Source of the DNA: Lanius collurio
Taxonomy: Eukaryota > Chordata > Aves > Passeriformes > Laniidae
Direction: 5' to 3'
NCBI GenBank assembly: GCA_020086605.1
Contig: JACBWW010000018.1
Span: 12,369,252-12,433,251 of the forward strand
Length of the DNA stretch: 64,000 nucleotides
The translations under genes were made by a program, and so were the position numbers. Position 1 is the stretch's first letter. Each line of letters begins with the position of its first letter. Positions 1 through 12,300 of the stretch are shown here, piece after piece. The notes beneath the pieces were generated by a model. That model saw nothing but the letters and a program-made list of their open reading frames with translations, had not been told where the DNA came from and made no database searches.

Positions 1-506
1 ATCTGTTTTGCCAGAAGGGTGTGCTCTTTGTCATCTTTAATTTAGAATGCTAACTTTACAGAATGTGAGAATTCAGAGACAGCTCATCACAGGCTTTATT
101 CCCAGTAGAGTTCTCTCTGAAAAGTTAATAACTAACAGTTTTTCTATTCATTTCATTTTACTTTTCACTGGATTTTTAGGATTTCACAATATAAAATTCC
201 CTAAACTTGTAAGAATTTAAGAAGTTGCTGAAATTTACCTCAATAAACTGAAAATATAGAGCAACTGTAGGATTTCTAAAATTTCACCATCAATATCACT
301 TAGCAAAAAATTTACAAAATTATGTCTATAGCATAAAGCATTAAATGACATAAATTAATTTTTAAAAAACTAGCTGAATTAGCTGTTTCCCTGCTTGGAT
401 GTAGAACTGCACATTTTATGTAAATTACAATATGAGTGACCCAGTCCATGTTTTAAAAACAAAAATTTTCAAGTAAAGCATGAGGGGAGACAGTGTTGGC
501 TCTTAC

Positions 507-699
507 GCCATTTACAAAATTTCCCCTCCAGAGTTACTCCTTTCATAGCTGTAAAATCTTTAATGTAGTTCTTCACATCGGCCACACAAAGCTGCTGCCT
601 CATTTTTACAAGAACAGCTCTTAGTACATCATTATAATGCTGAACAGCAATAGTTCCAACAGAATTTAAGAAAATACACACTTCAGCCCAAAAGTGGAG
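507..699 (-). CDS. Candidate internal coding exon, unknown protein
   Basis: I do not recognise the protein. On the minus strand a good acceptor (ACTCATCACATTATCCCAG) is followed by 64 open codons and a donor (TGGC|GTAAGAG). The exon is 193 nt, starts in phase 0 and ends in phase 1. The peptide begins LHFWAEVCIFLNSVG, continues with an amphipathic helical stretch (VLRAVLVKMRQQLCVADV) and ends LEGKFCKW. The same frame has a TAA just upstream of the acceptor, which fits an exon edge. There is no signal peptide or recognisable catalytic motif. It would lie downstream of the candidate at 5835-6009 in the same direction, but the phases do not join directly (1 against 0), so at least one exon is missing or one boundary is wrong. 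The alternative is a chance pseudo-exon. Confidence 0.38.
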
Positions 700-1999
700 C
701 TGGGATAATGTGATGAGTAAACAGGATTAGTTGTTTAAGTAGTCAAAGTTTGCCAGGCATGCAAACCCTAAGGAAAACTTAATTAAAGTCAATAAAGAGG
801 AAGAGAAAGCACATAAAAATTAAGTAATAAAATTCGTGCAAAGCAAAATATGAACTGATCAGTTATCTGTGCCTGTGGGATAGTTTTGCAAACGTAAGCC
901 TACAGCATGCTGGAATGGATTCTGAGCTTTCTGTGTTTATCATGCACAGATTCACTTAAATCAATAAAGTTGTGCTGGAATTTTGCCCATATGAACAAAT
1001 GATTGCTGCCATGCCTTTCTGAAGACTGAAAAGAAAAAACCCGTCCTTCCCAGATTCATTTCACTGTTTTAGCAGCCTATTCGACCATTGCATTTATGCA
1101 GAATTCAGAAATTGTGAATATCTGAGATCAGATTGTCTGCTGCAGAAATTTAATGCTGATAAAACTGCCTATAAGTCCACTGATAGGCAGTGAATATTTA
1201 TTAATCCATAAGAGCTAGTTATCATGTTCTCAACTGACCATTATCTCATTGCATTTCTTCACTACATTATGTACTTTGGAGCATTCCTCAGTCCATGTTA
1301 AAAAGCTTTTAGGTACTATCACCTATTTTTCAACCACCTTGCAGCAACTATAAGCACTTTTCTGACATGAATTCACTGAAATCTTAGATTTCTATAAAAA
1401 TGGAGTTAAATGCAACTAAAAATGTGGGAAAAGAAAGGCACAGATACTCAAAATTTTGTATAAAACCTGCAGACTCTCCTCCTTCTCAGTCTGTCTCTTG
1501 AGCCACCAAATCAGCAACCTTCCTTTGGAAACTACAGGCCATCTAAAGGGCTGGGTAAATTTCATACTTTTTACCATCTTGAACAGCTAACTCTTTTGTA
1601 GAGGGAAAATAAAATGCTACGTCTCTTTCAATAGTTTATTGCTGTACCATTCCAATTCTGAAATTGACCACTTGCTGCAACTTTGCTTCTAAATTTATTT
1701 CTGACTCCCAAAAGGGGAAAGATTTCCATTCCCACTGCCCCAGCAGCATTACTCAGCATTTTGCCTAGAATGGTTTGTTGTCAATCCCCAGGCTACAACC
1801 AAGATCAAAAAGTGATGCTCAGTCAGGCTGACAAAATATCAAGGTACCTGGATTTTAACAGTCTTGTTCAACGGCATTTGCAGCATAGTCAGGATGCAAC
1901 AATTTAATGTTTGTGTCAGATTTGATGTAATAATATGTCACTTAGTTTGAAGCACTCAAATTCAGTTTAAACTACAGAAAACTGCTGCAAATCCCAGAG

Positions 2000-2610
2000 A
2001 AACAAATTTCTTATGGCAGAGGAGACGCTGGCTGGTATGTCAAGGGGGTTTCAATCCCAACTCTCTTCAAGGGAGTTGTTTGGGATGAGGAAGGAATCTC
2101 TTTTCTCAGACAGCTGACATGGCAATAGGCAGGTCAGACCTGTGGAGGCCTACTGGACAAGGAGCAAAAGGGGTGGGATAAGTTCTGTGTTCCTTTGCAG
2201 CTCATGGTGACTGAAAGGCTTCCCCCAGAAGGCTCTGTTCTGTCAATGTACCCCAGTTCTGCTCCCCTGGGTGGCTCTGTTGGCTGCTACAGCCCTTGTT
2301 ACCTGATACACCCTCAGAGTTTCCCTATTGGTTCTCATTGTTCTGCCAGGACTTCTCTGGAGCCTTGCACAAGTGTGGATGCATTAAATCTCTCCTGGAG
2401 AACCCCATGCAAAGACCCCTCCTGCTCATTCACTGTCAGACTGTTTTTGCCAGCTATCCAGTGTGTGCAAGTGTGCTGGCTGCACTGAGAGGCTTTCTTG
2501 GAGGTGCTTTTGGGAAGGTCACGGCATTTTACCATCCAATGTCACTGTGACAGTCACTAGGATCACCATCCACTTCATTAGGCAGAATAAAGCTGGGAAT
2601 CTACAAACTC
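2000..2610 (+). other. GC-richer block ending in a polyadenylation-type signal
   Basis: The block is clearly richer in G+C than its flanks. On the plus strand it contains an inverted CCAAT box (CCTATTGGTTCTC near 2323) and, near its end, AATAAA at 2586-2591 followed by GCTGGGAATC. This layout is compatible with an old solo LTR or a retroposed 3' end. I could not define TG...CA termini, a target-site duplication or a primer-binding site. Open frames of 84-97 codons here look accidental, because several frames on both strands are open at once. Confidence 0.2.
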
Positions 2611-3018
2611 TGCAATAACAAAAAATAATCAAGTGGTTTTGTATATAGGTTGCTAAAAGATCGTGGCTTTTCCAACAAAATGAACTACTTGATGTTATTT
2701 ATGGGAGAAAGGGAAGCCACCAGAGTTTTGCAGAGCAAGATAACTCACAGAGGTGTCATCATTCCCTCTGGCAGATGACTTGAAGAATTAGGCTAAAAAG
2801 AATGAAGCTAAGATAAATTTCTACCAGGTATGCCAGGAGATACCCGCTAGACCTGTTTAATACTCACAACTTTAATACAAAAGCATACAGCCAGCTTCAT
2901 CCACTTCTCTCTGTGCTTGAAACTGATAAAAATGGTGTCATTTTGGGATCAGTCACAGTATGTTGGTGCTCCATTCACACACAACATCAGGAAAAATTAA
3001 TTTTTTTCCCAATCACAG

Positions 3019-3032
3019 ATTCTATGATTCTA
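3019..3032 (+). mobile_element. Possible remnant of a CR1 LINE 3' tail
   Basis: The sequence ATTCTATGATTCTA is nearly two units of the ATTCTATG octamer that ends avian and reptilian CR1 elements, read in the sense orientation. The sequence before it does not resemble the CR1 3' untranslated region to my eye, so this could be a fully decayed copy or chance. Confidence 0.18.
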
Positions 3033-4317
3033 ATTTTGCAGTATGGTGAGGTGTGGTATTCTTGATCAGAAAGGGGTGTAGGAAAACTAAAGAAAATATC
3101 AAAATTGTAGAAGTGACATTTCTAGCCATTTGAGATATTAACAGTTGATTTTACTGTTTCATAAAATAATCGATTTTTAAAAAAATCATATTCAAACATG
3201 TGTCAGAAAAAATGTGTTCAATTAATTAGGAAGAGCCATGTTTAACTGGACAAAGTATTAGTCTTAAATTTGCCTCCAGTGACCCCGGAAAAAGGCTTAT
3301 TTTTGCAGTTTGAATATAAAAAGCTTAGAAATGCTAATCATTCCATCTGGAAATCAAAATCATAAACTGTTAGATTAATGAATGTTACAAGTAGCTCTCA
3401 CATGCAGAATAGTAAAGACATTGTTAGCAATTTGTTTTGACAAAAGTGATTAGAATATTTATTTTTGCTAACGTCTCCTACATGCAGACCTGGAAAAATG
3501 AAACTTGTTTGTATAATTCAGTAATACACAAATCTTTATCAAAACTCTGAAAGTTGCTAAGTTAATTATCTTATATTACCAAGAAAAAGGATAATCAAGA
3601 AATCCTTCATGAGTTCATAATCTGGAAGGCAAACAATTCTTCACTGGTCTGGTCTGTAGTGCCACTTAAAGCTATTTTAAATGGAATTGCTAGGTTTTAC
3701 TATTTAGTATTACAATGGAAGGAAAAAGCAGAATTGTTGGTTATAGTTTCTTCTGATCATAAGGAAGGTAATGCAATAGCACCTAAACCATTATGTTTGT
3801 TTAGATTACATTACCTGCAAATAGTGCTTCATGAATGAGAGGGGAGGAATGTTGTGGAGGGTGTTTTTGTCATCTGGTTTGTGCCTGCTTATTCCATTAT
3901 GTGTAACATGGGCTCAGAAGTCTAGAAAGCGTTTTCTTGGAGAAAAGATAAATTCCATTTTTTAACAAAAATTAACTGAATTTTAAAAAAAAGAAGAAAT
4001 TGTAGGGATTTTGACAGACTAAAATCTTGTCTGTGATGTCAAACTCAGCTGTAAGATTTCAGTCCCATTTTGCTTTCAAAATAGTCACCAGTGAAGAACA
4101 AAAGGCAAAAATTAAGAGCAGTTATTCACAGATTCCTAGTTCAGTAGCAACATCTTTTTCAGGGCTTCCAGCACAGCACAGACTAAAGATGAAACACAAT
4201 GAGTTCTATCTCAAGCCCCTTCCTTGTGGCTGAGGTATAGGAAGATATTCCACCCTGATTAGAAGCAATAGAGGATCTTAACCTCCTTGAGTTCCTTGAG
4301 TGATTAATTATTCTCAC

Positions 4318-4380
4318 TGTGTAAACCAATTATGCCTGCCTTCAGTTTCTAGCAGCATCGCTTCATTATGCCTTTCTCTG
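4318..4380 (-). CDS. Weak candidate small exon
   Basis: The minus-strand acceptor GGTCTTTTTAATCTAG is followed by 63 nt and a donor ACA|GTGAGA. One frame is open (phase 2 to phase 2) and reads RERHNEAMLLETEGRHNWFT. It could follow a longer version of the candidate at 5835-6009 that ends at the CAG|GTCAGT donor near 5770 in phase 2. It could not feed directly into 507-699, which starts in phase 0. It is short, so openness is weak evidence, and it may well be a pseudo-exon. Confidence 0.15.
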
Positions 4381-4969
4381 CTAGATTAAAAAGACCATCT
4401 AGTATCACAGAGGTTTTTTTATACAGGAATAATGATAGGGTACATATATCACAGTTTAGGGGAACCATTCCTCTTATGTTTGATCCCAAATGCGAATTCC
4501 AGCTCTGCTCCGGGTTTCTCCTGTAGGCCTCCTCCTGGATATATCAGACTAGCAAGAACCTACAGGCCCTAAAGCTTTTCTCCAGCCTGGAAAGCCTCCA
4601 CAACCAAAGGGCCAAGTTTTCCTGCAATGAATGGGAGCCTGACTTTGATTTTGAACATGACTGAGTCCCAAGTCTGAATAAAGAAAGTACAGAGTACTGG
4701 CTTCAGACAAAATCTACTTTTTACTTGGACACAGTTTTAGAAACTTCTGAGAAAGTCTGTGGTGGCAGGGAGGGGAAGAGGAGAGGAAGTGCAGTAGCAG
4801 CTCTTCAGAAGTTACAGGAATATGATTTTGAATGTTTTCATATCTCCAGTGATATGGGGACGGGGTTGGTACTCATGAATATTTTATTGTGCTCAGTAGG
4901 CAGGGCTTCCTCAGCAACACAACCTGCGTTCCCACAGTCACAGCTTCTCTGATTACTTGCAAAGCAAGC

Positions 4970-5834
4970 ACTAATTGAGGTGAAGGGCAGGCTCTAGAAA
5001 ATTGTGTTTTGCTGTTAGGAGGAAACTGCAGTTGTGCCCAGTCACAGTCAGACTCAACGGGAGGAATCCATCCTTGCATTCCAGTAACCTTAGTCCAGTA
5101 CTGGTGGTCCATATAAACAGAAAAGAGGAAAATGGGAAAGTACGGCTCAAATATGCTACGAAACTCAGAATTAAGAAAGTCTCCATCTCCTTATTCATTT
5201 GGCATGGTTCAGTTTTTGTAATCAGCTTTGGTTGGTGTCTGCAAATCAATGTCAGCACCTTCTCCAGGCAAACAGCTGCCTGTGAAACATTTGGGGCCAT
5301 GTCTTGGCAGCCACCTTTGCAGTGGTACATCAGTGAAGCACTGCCTCTCTAAAAAGCAGCAGCTGCTAATTCTGGTGTGGTACATAACAGCTCACTGCCA
5401 CATCAGGTTGGGTCCTGAAAGAAAATGAGTTTCTCTGGCCGAGATCATTTGACAATTGCTACCGTATGAATAATTCAGTCCAAAAAAACTAGCAAATGCA
5501 AGCAAGCAAATAAAACAGCAAGCTGTGTACTGCACTGGATGGCCAGCAGCAGCCCCAGTTCAGCCAAAGGGTGTGACAGCTGCTTGCTGATGGTGATGGC
5601 TGCCCACTGCATACCGGCTAACTGATGAGCCAGCAGGCTTCCCAGGAAGACATTTCCATTTTTCAGACTGGATGGCTTGCCATCCCAGTCCCTTTGATTT
5701 GAGCTGGCAAAATTAGGGTTTAAACCCATTAAAATATGTCCAGCACAATTCTTCCTCTGGATTAACTGACCTGATTGCAAAGGACACATTTAACTGAAGC
5801 CATGCAATCTTCTCACAACTGAAAAAAACCTTAC
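4970..5834. other. Moderately GC-rich non-coding stretch
   Basis: Frames of about 105-120 codons are open on both strands (for example near 5000-5350 and 5475-5789), but they have no splice sites, start context or recognisable motifs to support translation. I see no RNA gene or repeat here. Confidence 0.45.
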
Positions 5835-6009
5835 TTTCCTTTGTCTTCTGGGCCGACAATTCTGTACAATGAGTGAGCTTCACAGCTTTGTTCAAAAATG
5901 TTTCTTCAGGTTTAATTTTGGTTATATGTAGAGGAAACATACAATAATTAAAAGGTGTAACACTTCCTTCTCCGTCCTTCAGCATGTTTTCCTGTCCTTG
6001 TCTCATCCA
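5835..6009 (-). CDS. Candidate coding exon, unknown protein
   Basis: I do not recognise the protein. On the minus strand the acceptor CTTTCCTGCTTTAAAAG precedes 58 open codons and the donor GGAAA|GTAAGG. The exon would be 175 nt, phase 0 to phase 1. The peptide starts WMRQGQENMLKDGEG, contains PFNYCMFPLHITKIKP and ends THCTELSAQKTKE. An ATG is the second codon (AGTGGATGA, with G at -3), so it could hold a start codon. The same frame stays open past the donor to a second possible donor, CAG|GTCAGT, near 5770, so the 3' edge is uncertain. It lies about 12.7 kb downstream of the CpG island on the same strand and could belong to a transcript starting there. A chance frame cannot be excluded. Confidence 0.3.
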
Positions 6010-8303
6010 CTTTTAAAGCAGGAAAGGAGAAAGCATTCAAAGAGAATTTTGCTGCTCCTGAGATGAATTTATTCTGCTCATCAATTCAGAATACTCTTCA
6101 AAAGAGGAGGTGACTGCAGCTCTATCCCAGGCTGCCTAGTGGGCTGTCTCACACCTTTGGCTGCCCACCTGCCCTGGCTCGCAGGCAGCAGCGTGGAAAT
6201 CCGAGAGCCCCAGACGCAGGGTAGCCCACCTGGCAGAACAGCCAAACAACCTCCACATCCTGTGCATCTCACTTTGTAGCTGGCATGCTTCCAGGGAGCT
6301 GCATGGGTGAACCAGCAGGAAACCAGGCTGAAACTTTACATGTTTCCAGAAAGAAATTTGTCAAATTGAACTATTTGCATGGACTACTTGGCTGAATTAG
6401 CAGCCCCACCATTAGAAGTTTTCTGACTGAACCTGCTCTGCGTCATGCTTAGTTAACACAGTAGCCAGTAAGTGTGGATTAGTTATTCACACAGAAAGAG
6501 GGAAAAAAATTATAATAACAAAACATCACTGTAAAACTGCAGTTGTTGAGGATATGGTCCAAGCTAAGATCATTTATAATGCCTGCCATTAAAGCTTTCT
6601 AAACTTCGGTTCACATTGCTTCTTCTATGTTGCTCTGCTCACACACAGTCACTCCATCATATACTGTGTCCTTGAGTCCTAAGTAGTACCTCTATTCAGA
6701 GATTCTATGCCCCTTCAGCTACTTTGTTCTTCACCTCAGTTACCCACAGCAAAACATATCAGGGTATCCACTGAGACACTTGACTGTACTTTTTACACAG
6801 GATTGTACCTGCAATGGTAGTTTTGTATTATTTTATTTGCTCAGATAAATGAAGAGAGTACATTTATTATGATTGAATTTGCCTTGATAATTACTGAAAA
6901 CACTTGGTAGGATTTGAATCACCTGTGTATAGAGGTAAATTAGGTGATTTTTTCCTTGTTTATACAGTCAGTGTGAGGTTTCTTGAATAATCAATATCTG
7001 ACCGACAAAGACTAAGTAGCAGCATTGTTTTGCTCAGGACCATTCATTTTCTTCCTTATGAACAGAATGATTCCAAAACACTTAGACAACCTCTCTTCCA
7101 GCGAATTAAGAGGCTTAGCTTAATCACAAATAGCTAACTAAAATTCTCACATAGTCTGGCTGCCCACTTCTCTTGCAGAGATATTTCATCTTTTGGCTAG
7201 GGTGAGCTGACAACAGGGAAAAATGAGGGACTCTCAGCTGCAGAAAGAGAAGTGTAAAGCATTTACAAACTAGAGACCTAATCATCCAAATGGAAATTAA
7301 AGCAAGCAGAAGAGATCAGCAAGGTAAGCAGACTCTAGCTCTGATGAAGAATTCTTGTAAGAGGAGATAACCTGCCATCATAGCAAACAAAAGGAAAAAA
7401 AATACATTGATGCTTTAAAGCAAATGAGAAATCAGTTTTGCTCTCAACAGGAAGTGAGGGTGGGTGAGAAGGCAGGCAAGCATCTGTAAAAACAGGGAAA
7501 AAAATAATGCAGAAAGAAAAGTTGATGAGTGTAATGAAAGACAGGAGGTGAGCAGATGGATCTTGCAAAAACTTAATAAGATATAATGATCTTATTCTAA
7601 CATGCACAGATTTATTACCTTCAGGACTACCAACTGTCCTTTCCCAGACTTGCTTCCTATATGCCACTAACCCAATTTCCTGCCAAAATTTGAGATTTTT
7701 TTTTTCAAATAGGAGGAAGTTGAAGCATTTCTCAATCTGCCCTTGGCCTCTTGGTGTGTTTTAACAAGTCTTCCTCATCTCAGCTTATCCAGAGCTGGTT
7801 TCCCAGGCTCTCATGGTCTCTGCTGAGCAGGGTACTGAATGTGCTGAATAGGACCCACTACTGAGCCTATATTTTCTGTATGTTCTGCTCAGCCAAATCA
7901 TCAGCACACCCCCAACACATGTGCACACTCTGCAGCTCTCCCTGCACAAGGCAGCTGTGTGCACATGCTACCCCAGACACTCCTAGCAGTGCTTTCATAC
8001 CCTCCTTCCTCTACTTGAAAAGGGCTCACTTTCCACACAGCTCCCCCTTGAATGCATATTCACAGCTTGTGCCAACGCTAAAAGTACCACAGAGCACAGG
8101 CACATTTCAAGGGAGACTTAGACAGCCCTCTGAAATCACCATCCTTCTAGGTAAATAAGCCTCTGATGACCCATACTGTATGTATGGCATTATGCTGCAT
8201 TTGTGATTCAGATGCCTGCTCCAAATCCAAAGCACACACACAAAGTACTAAGAGAACTTTCAACATAAAGGAGGTACAAAAGTGGAGCTGATTCACACTC
8301 TTA
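6010..8303. other. Non-coding, intron-like or intergenic
   Basis: No supportable gene. At about 6090-6300 there is a short GC-richer patch with a few CpGs but no island. A textbook minus acceptor (TTTTTCCCTGTTTTTACAG near 7487) opens frames that end in stops or meet only the weak donor CAG|GTTATC, so I do not call an exon. Confidence 0.55.
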
Positions 8304-8418
8304 GCCGCAATCAAACTACCAGAGGATGCTGAATGATTCCCTCTGCTCTGGTTTTGGATGNGCCGCAATCAAACTACCAGAGGATGCTGAATGATTCCCT
8401 CTGCTCTGGTTTTGGATG
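8304..8418. repeat. Perfect 57-bp direct duplication flanking a single N
   Basis: Bases 8304-8360 and 8362-8418 are identical over all 57 positions (both start GCCGCAATCAAACTACC and end GGTTTTGGATG) and are separated by one N at 8361. A perfect repeat abutting a one-base gap is the signature of two contig ends that overlap but were joined without merging. The real chromosome most likely has one copy and no gap. A true tandem duplication is possible but would not explain the N. Confidence 0.93.
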
Positions 8419-9293
8419 TCATTATCTGACCTCATTTCTTGCTTGCGGCATTTTCTTGGGCAGCTCAGTGCTTACATATTATCATCAAGCCAGCCACACT
8501 TAAAGTCATACAAATGTGAGTATATGTGTATGTCGCTGAAGGGGCATAAGGGGTGGGGTAAATTAAAGGCTTTTAAGTGCTACTGATTGAGAAAGAGAGA
8601 AAATAACATTTAAAAGCATTTTAAATTGTTATTCCTTCCTTTTAATCCTAAATTTCTCTTTGTTTTGTTTTATGCAGCTGGCTGAATGATAGCAAAGTGG
8701 CTTGCAATTATCTGGATGACATTAGATGCCAGCTGAAATGGACACTAAAGGAAGAATCCAACATCCTGCATATATAATTCCTACACCATTTGGCATTGAA
8801 CCAAGTCAACAAATACGCATTCCTTCCCCCACCATCCCCAGTAAATCCCATGGCCAGTGAATACTGCTGCAGAAATAAAAGCCCAGGATGTAGGAAGACT
8901 TTGGATATGAGCAATTTTCAAAATGTTGGAGAGGAGTTTTAGATTCAGAACTACACACACCTGTAGGCAACTCCCACAGCTCTGCACACTGAACACTTAA
9001 CTGTACACCACAGACCTGGGCTTCCAATGCCTGCAGAATTCTGAAGGGCCCTAATTAATCTGATGCCTTTCATTTTCAGTCATTGTATGGCTTATTCAAA
9101 CCACAGGTACTTCTCCACCAGTTCTGTGAAGCTTACTAAAACAGACCTCAGAAACTGAACACAGCTGTCAAAATAATGCTGTTGTATTCCTGAATCTGTT
9201 CCAAAGATAGTTATTCCAGAGAAATTTAAAAGTTATACTCCTGTATTAGCACACTAAATAGTTCATAGCAGTTTAGTAAATCAAATATTCCAT
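8419..9293. other. Non-coding sequence
   Basis: I see no gene or repeat that I can support. Three overlapping minus frames of about 70 codons near 8708-9027 are shadows of one another. Confidence 0.5.
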
Positions 9294-9371
9294 ACTGCCA
9301 GCTTAATAAGATGGGGAGTCATGCATGAAATGACTGCCAGGTTAATAACACAGGGAGCCATGCATGGCATG
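9294..9371. repeat. Two-unit 39-bp tandem duplication with CATGCATG cores
   Basis: Unit 1 (9294-9332) and unit 2 (9333-9371) both begin ACTGCCAG and match at 32 of 39 positions by my count, with no gaps. Each holds the palindromic core CATGCATG. Immediately downstream is TATTTGCATATAAT, which contains the POU octamer ATTTGCAT. This could be a duplicated transcription-factor site cluster. The duplication is visible directly; the regulatory role is inferred. Confidence 0.85.
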
Positions 9372-12300
9372 TATTTGCATATAATAGCATAGAATGTTCC
9401 CCTAAATCCTTTAAATTACTCGTCAGGTCTTAAATAGTCATTTAACTAAGCCTTCATTCAGAATCAAAAAGAAAGAGGGAGCCACCTACAACTGAAAGGA
9501 ACGATAGATAAGGACTAAGTAAAACCTAAAATTCCATCTTGTAGGAAGAGCTGGAAATCTGCACTTGCAAACAAACCAAACCATACCATAATTCTCACAG
9601 CTGAAAGAAAATGGATAAATTTGTTTCTTTATAGCAACTCTTAAAAAGAAAACTAGATGTATTGTAGCATAAAAAGATAGAGGGAAAACACCAAAAGGCT
9701 CAAAACCAAACCTGGAGCAACCTGCAGAGGTGATGATGAGGGGAACAGAATTTGTGCCTGTTACTTTCCTGATGAGTCACAGAGTCAGATGGAGAGACTG
9801 AAGTCCAAGCTGAAGATTTTTGCTTTCTTTCCTTCTCCAGAGCCCCTTCCAGACTGCCATATGTACATTCCTTCATGCCACAACATTTATGGGCTTAGTT
9901 TGTAGGAGCAGCTGAAGAAACAGCACACTAAAACCTGAGCCACAGATGGGAAGCCCAGGTGAAGAGAGAGTCTAAACCCTTCTCCTTAGACATCAGTTCA
10001 GGGAAGGTGTGTTACTGTGCCAATCCATGCTCAGAATCAGGAAAGTTGTTTCAATTTTGCATTTTTCTTTCTTTCTTCCTGTTGCCTGTTATAACTGCTC
10101 AGATGGCCAGCTCTGCCGAGCAAGGACATGCTCCCTAACAGTTCCCAATGGGTCCTCGAGGGTGCTCAGTACTCTGCATACCATTGCAATATAACAGACC
10201 AATTTGCATGCCGTTTAAAGAGCTTCAGGCCCATACACCTGGAACAGGCAAACACACACACAGAGGGGAAAATGCTGGCTGAAACAGTTTCTGTGTCACT
10301 TCAGCAAGAATTATCTCATGTAAATACTGTCATCATACACGCTCTGCTGTGAAGAACAGGTGCTTCTGGGTGCTGAGTCATTCTTCCCTCCACTTTCACA
10401 GAAAAAAACATCCTCAAGAGCCTGCTCCCAGTATCATTTTTTATATAGCTGGATTTAAATGTCCATTACTACAAACTAAAATGCAACTAGCACTTGCAAA
10501 TGTGAGTCACAAATTTATACAACCAAAGTTTCTAAATCTAACCAAAACATATACTGTCATTCCAATATGCAAAAAAGAAAAAAAACTTATTTATTACTAG
10601 GTTTGGATGTGAAGAGCAATTTAAAAAACTAATTTAAATTAACCAAGTATGGAATAGACAGCCTTGAGCTTTCACACTGTCACTGCAAAAGGACAAATAA
10701 TGTTTGCCAGATGTTTTCTTGGGACTCATTCAAGTAGTACTGGGGAATAAGGACAAACAATTAGATTCTTGTAAGAAAAAGCATTAAGATATATCCATTG
10801 CCTCATAAGCTGAGACCATTTCAATTAGGGAAAGTGTCCTTGCCTTGAAAATAGCAGAGAAAAATATGAACTCACTTCTCTCCCCAGCTCCCATGAACTT
10901 CACAGAAGTATCGGCTTTAAAGCTTAAGCAACTGAAATATTACTCAGTCCATTATTCCCTTTCTTCTTCATAGAATAAAAAAAAAATGCAGATATGTGGT
11001 TACTTGCACTTCATGTATACCAGCTTGTATTTAAGAAAAGGAACATACATAGAAAACATAAGGCTCCACAGACATACTGATTCTTCCTTTTTGTAAATCA
11101 CAAAATATCTCTATCTCATCAGAGACCACGTAATGGCTTTACACTGTAAGAAATATGGGAAGTTGTACTCACCACTTGAAGTAAGTGAAGTGTATTGGCA
11201 CACAATATGGCCATTCTTTCATGCAAAAGACTGATAAAAATTTTTGGAGGAGTTTGCCCTATACCATTAGCTTTATTAATAACTACAGTAACATGCTGGT
11301 TTGAGTATCTGAATTGTTATTAAGGAATGCATAAATGGATACTCTTCAACACCATCAAAAAGACTGAGACTGTCTATACCTGATGTTAAATGCACAAGTA
11401 AACAAGAAAAAATATACCACCTTTTACATCTAGAAGAGCTGCAGACACAGTACCGAGATGCTTTCTGAGAAAGATGCCTTTCCATTAATGAAATTTTAAT
11501 CTTTTCTACAGGAGAATTACCTTTTTTTTTATTAACTGGATATCATAAATTCCTTCTATAGTATCAAGGTGGAACAGTTGTAAGCAACCACAGTAACAGC
11601 CTATATTTTATTTGACAAGAAATACTTCTATTCCCTCAGAACATACCATGCTCTAAATTCTCATTTCTCTCCAACTAATGCTTGAGTGATTACATGTACT
11701 GTAGGAAATGCTTTTATTTTTAAGTATGGTCTTTTGTGTTAAGAAAGATAAATGTCAGACTCATTAATTATGTATCTATAATTAGATACTGCTGAAAATG
11801 AGCTGAAACTTGTTTTGACATCTTCTTTGAAGAATGTATTTGTACATTGCATGTAACATTGCATATATGCATTTGCAAAACCTGAACTAGCTGAATGGCA
11901 GCTACATACAAAAGCCAGTAAGCTTTGACAGGGTAAACAAAATCAAAGCACAATGGAAGCACAGACTTACAGGAGGGAAATTCATGTGAGATAGCTTGCC
12001 CAGAAAAAAGCTAAATGGCCATCAAGAGGAAAGGAAGTCTCTGACCAGGAACACATGATGAAAGCTGTACTTTGTTGATTGCAGAAAGTTTGCTTTTAAA
12101 TACGCCCTTCTAAGTGTTTAACTAATTTCCAAGAGCCTTGATTGTACTTCACTCAGCTTCAGGGATTTTTTTTCCTACTAATTTGGAGATAGATTGTACC
12201 TTAAGGCAGAGCCAGGAACATGGGGTGTGTGCTTAAGCTGCAGGAACCCAAGAGTAAGTGTGGGAGGTATTGTGCCTCAGCGACAAAACATCTCCCTTCC

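Larger units (their letters stand above)
700..4317. other. Non-coding, intron-like or intergenic
   Basis: AT-rich sequence without a supportable gene. It includes the GC-richer block at about 2000-2610 and the short CR1-like tail at 3019-3032, both listed separately. A very good minus-strand acceptor (GGGTTTTTTCTTTTCAG, next to 1026) opens into frames that soon meet stops and has no convincing donor. A 44-nt minus pseudo-exon at about 2749-2792 has good splice sites but phases that do not fit its neighbours. Confidence 0.6.

Noticed and set aside
5770..5834. Reading GTAAGGTTTTTTTCAG inside the 5835-6009 frame as a real intron
   Set aside because: At 16 nt it is far below the minimum size of a spliceosomal intron.
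9385..9400. CATAGAATG as a reverse-orientation CR1 start
   Set aside because: It is a single partial octamer without the following CR1 sequence.
11173..11230. Minus-strand pseudo-exon with ATG in good context and an excellent donor
   Set aside because: The acceptor is only fair and two frames are open. It could be a start exon for the second model, but nothing links it.
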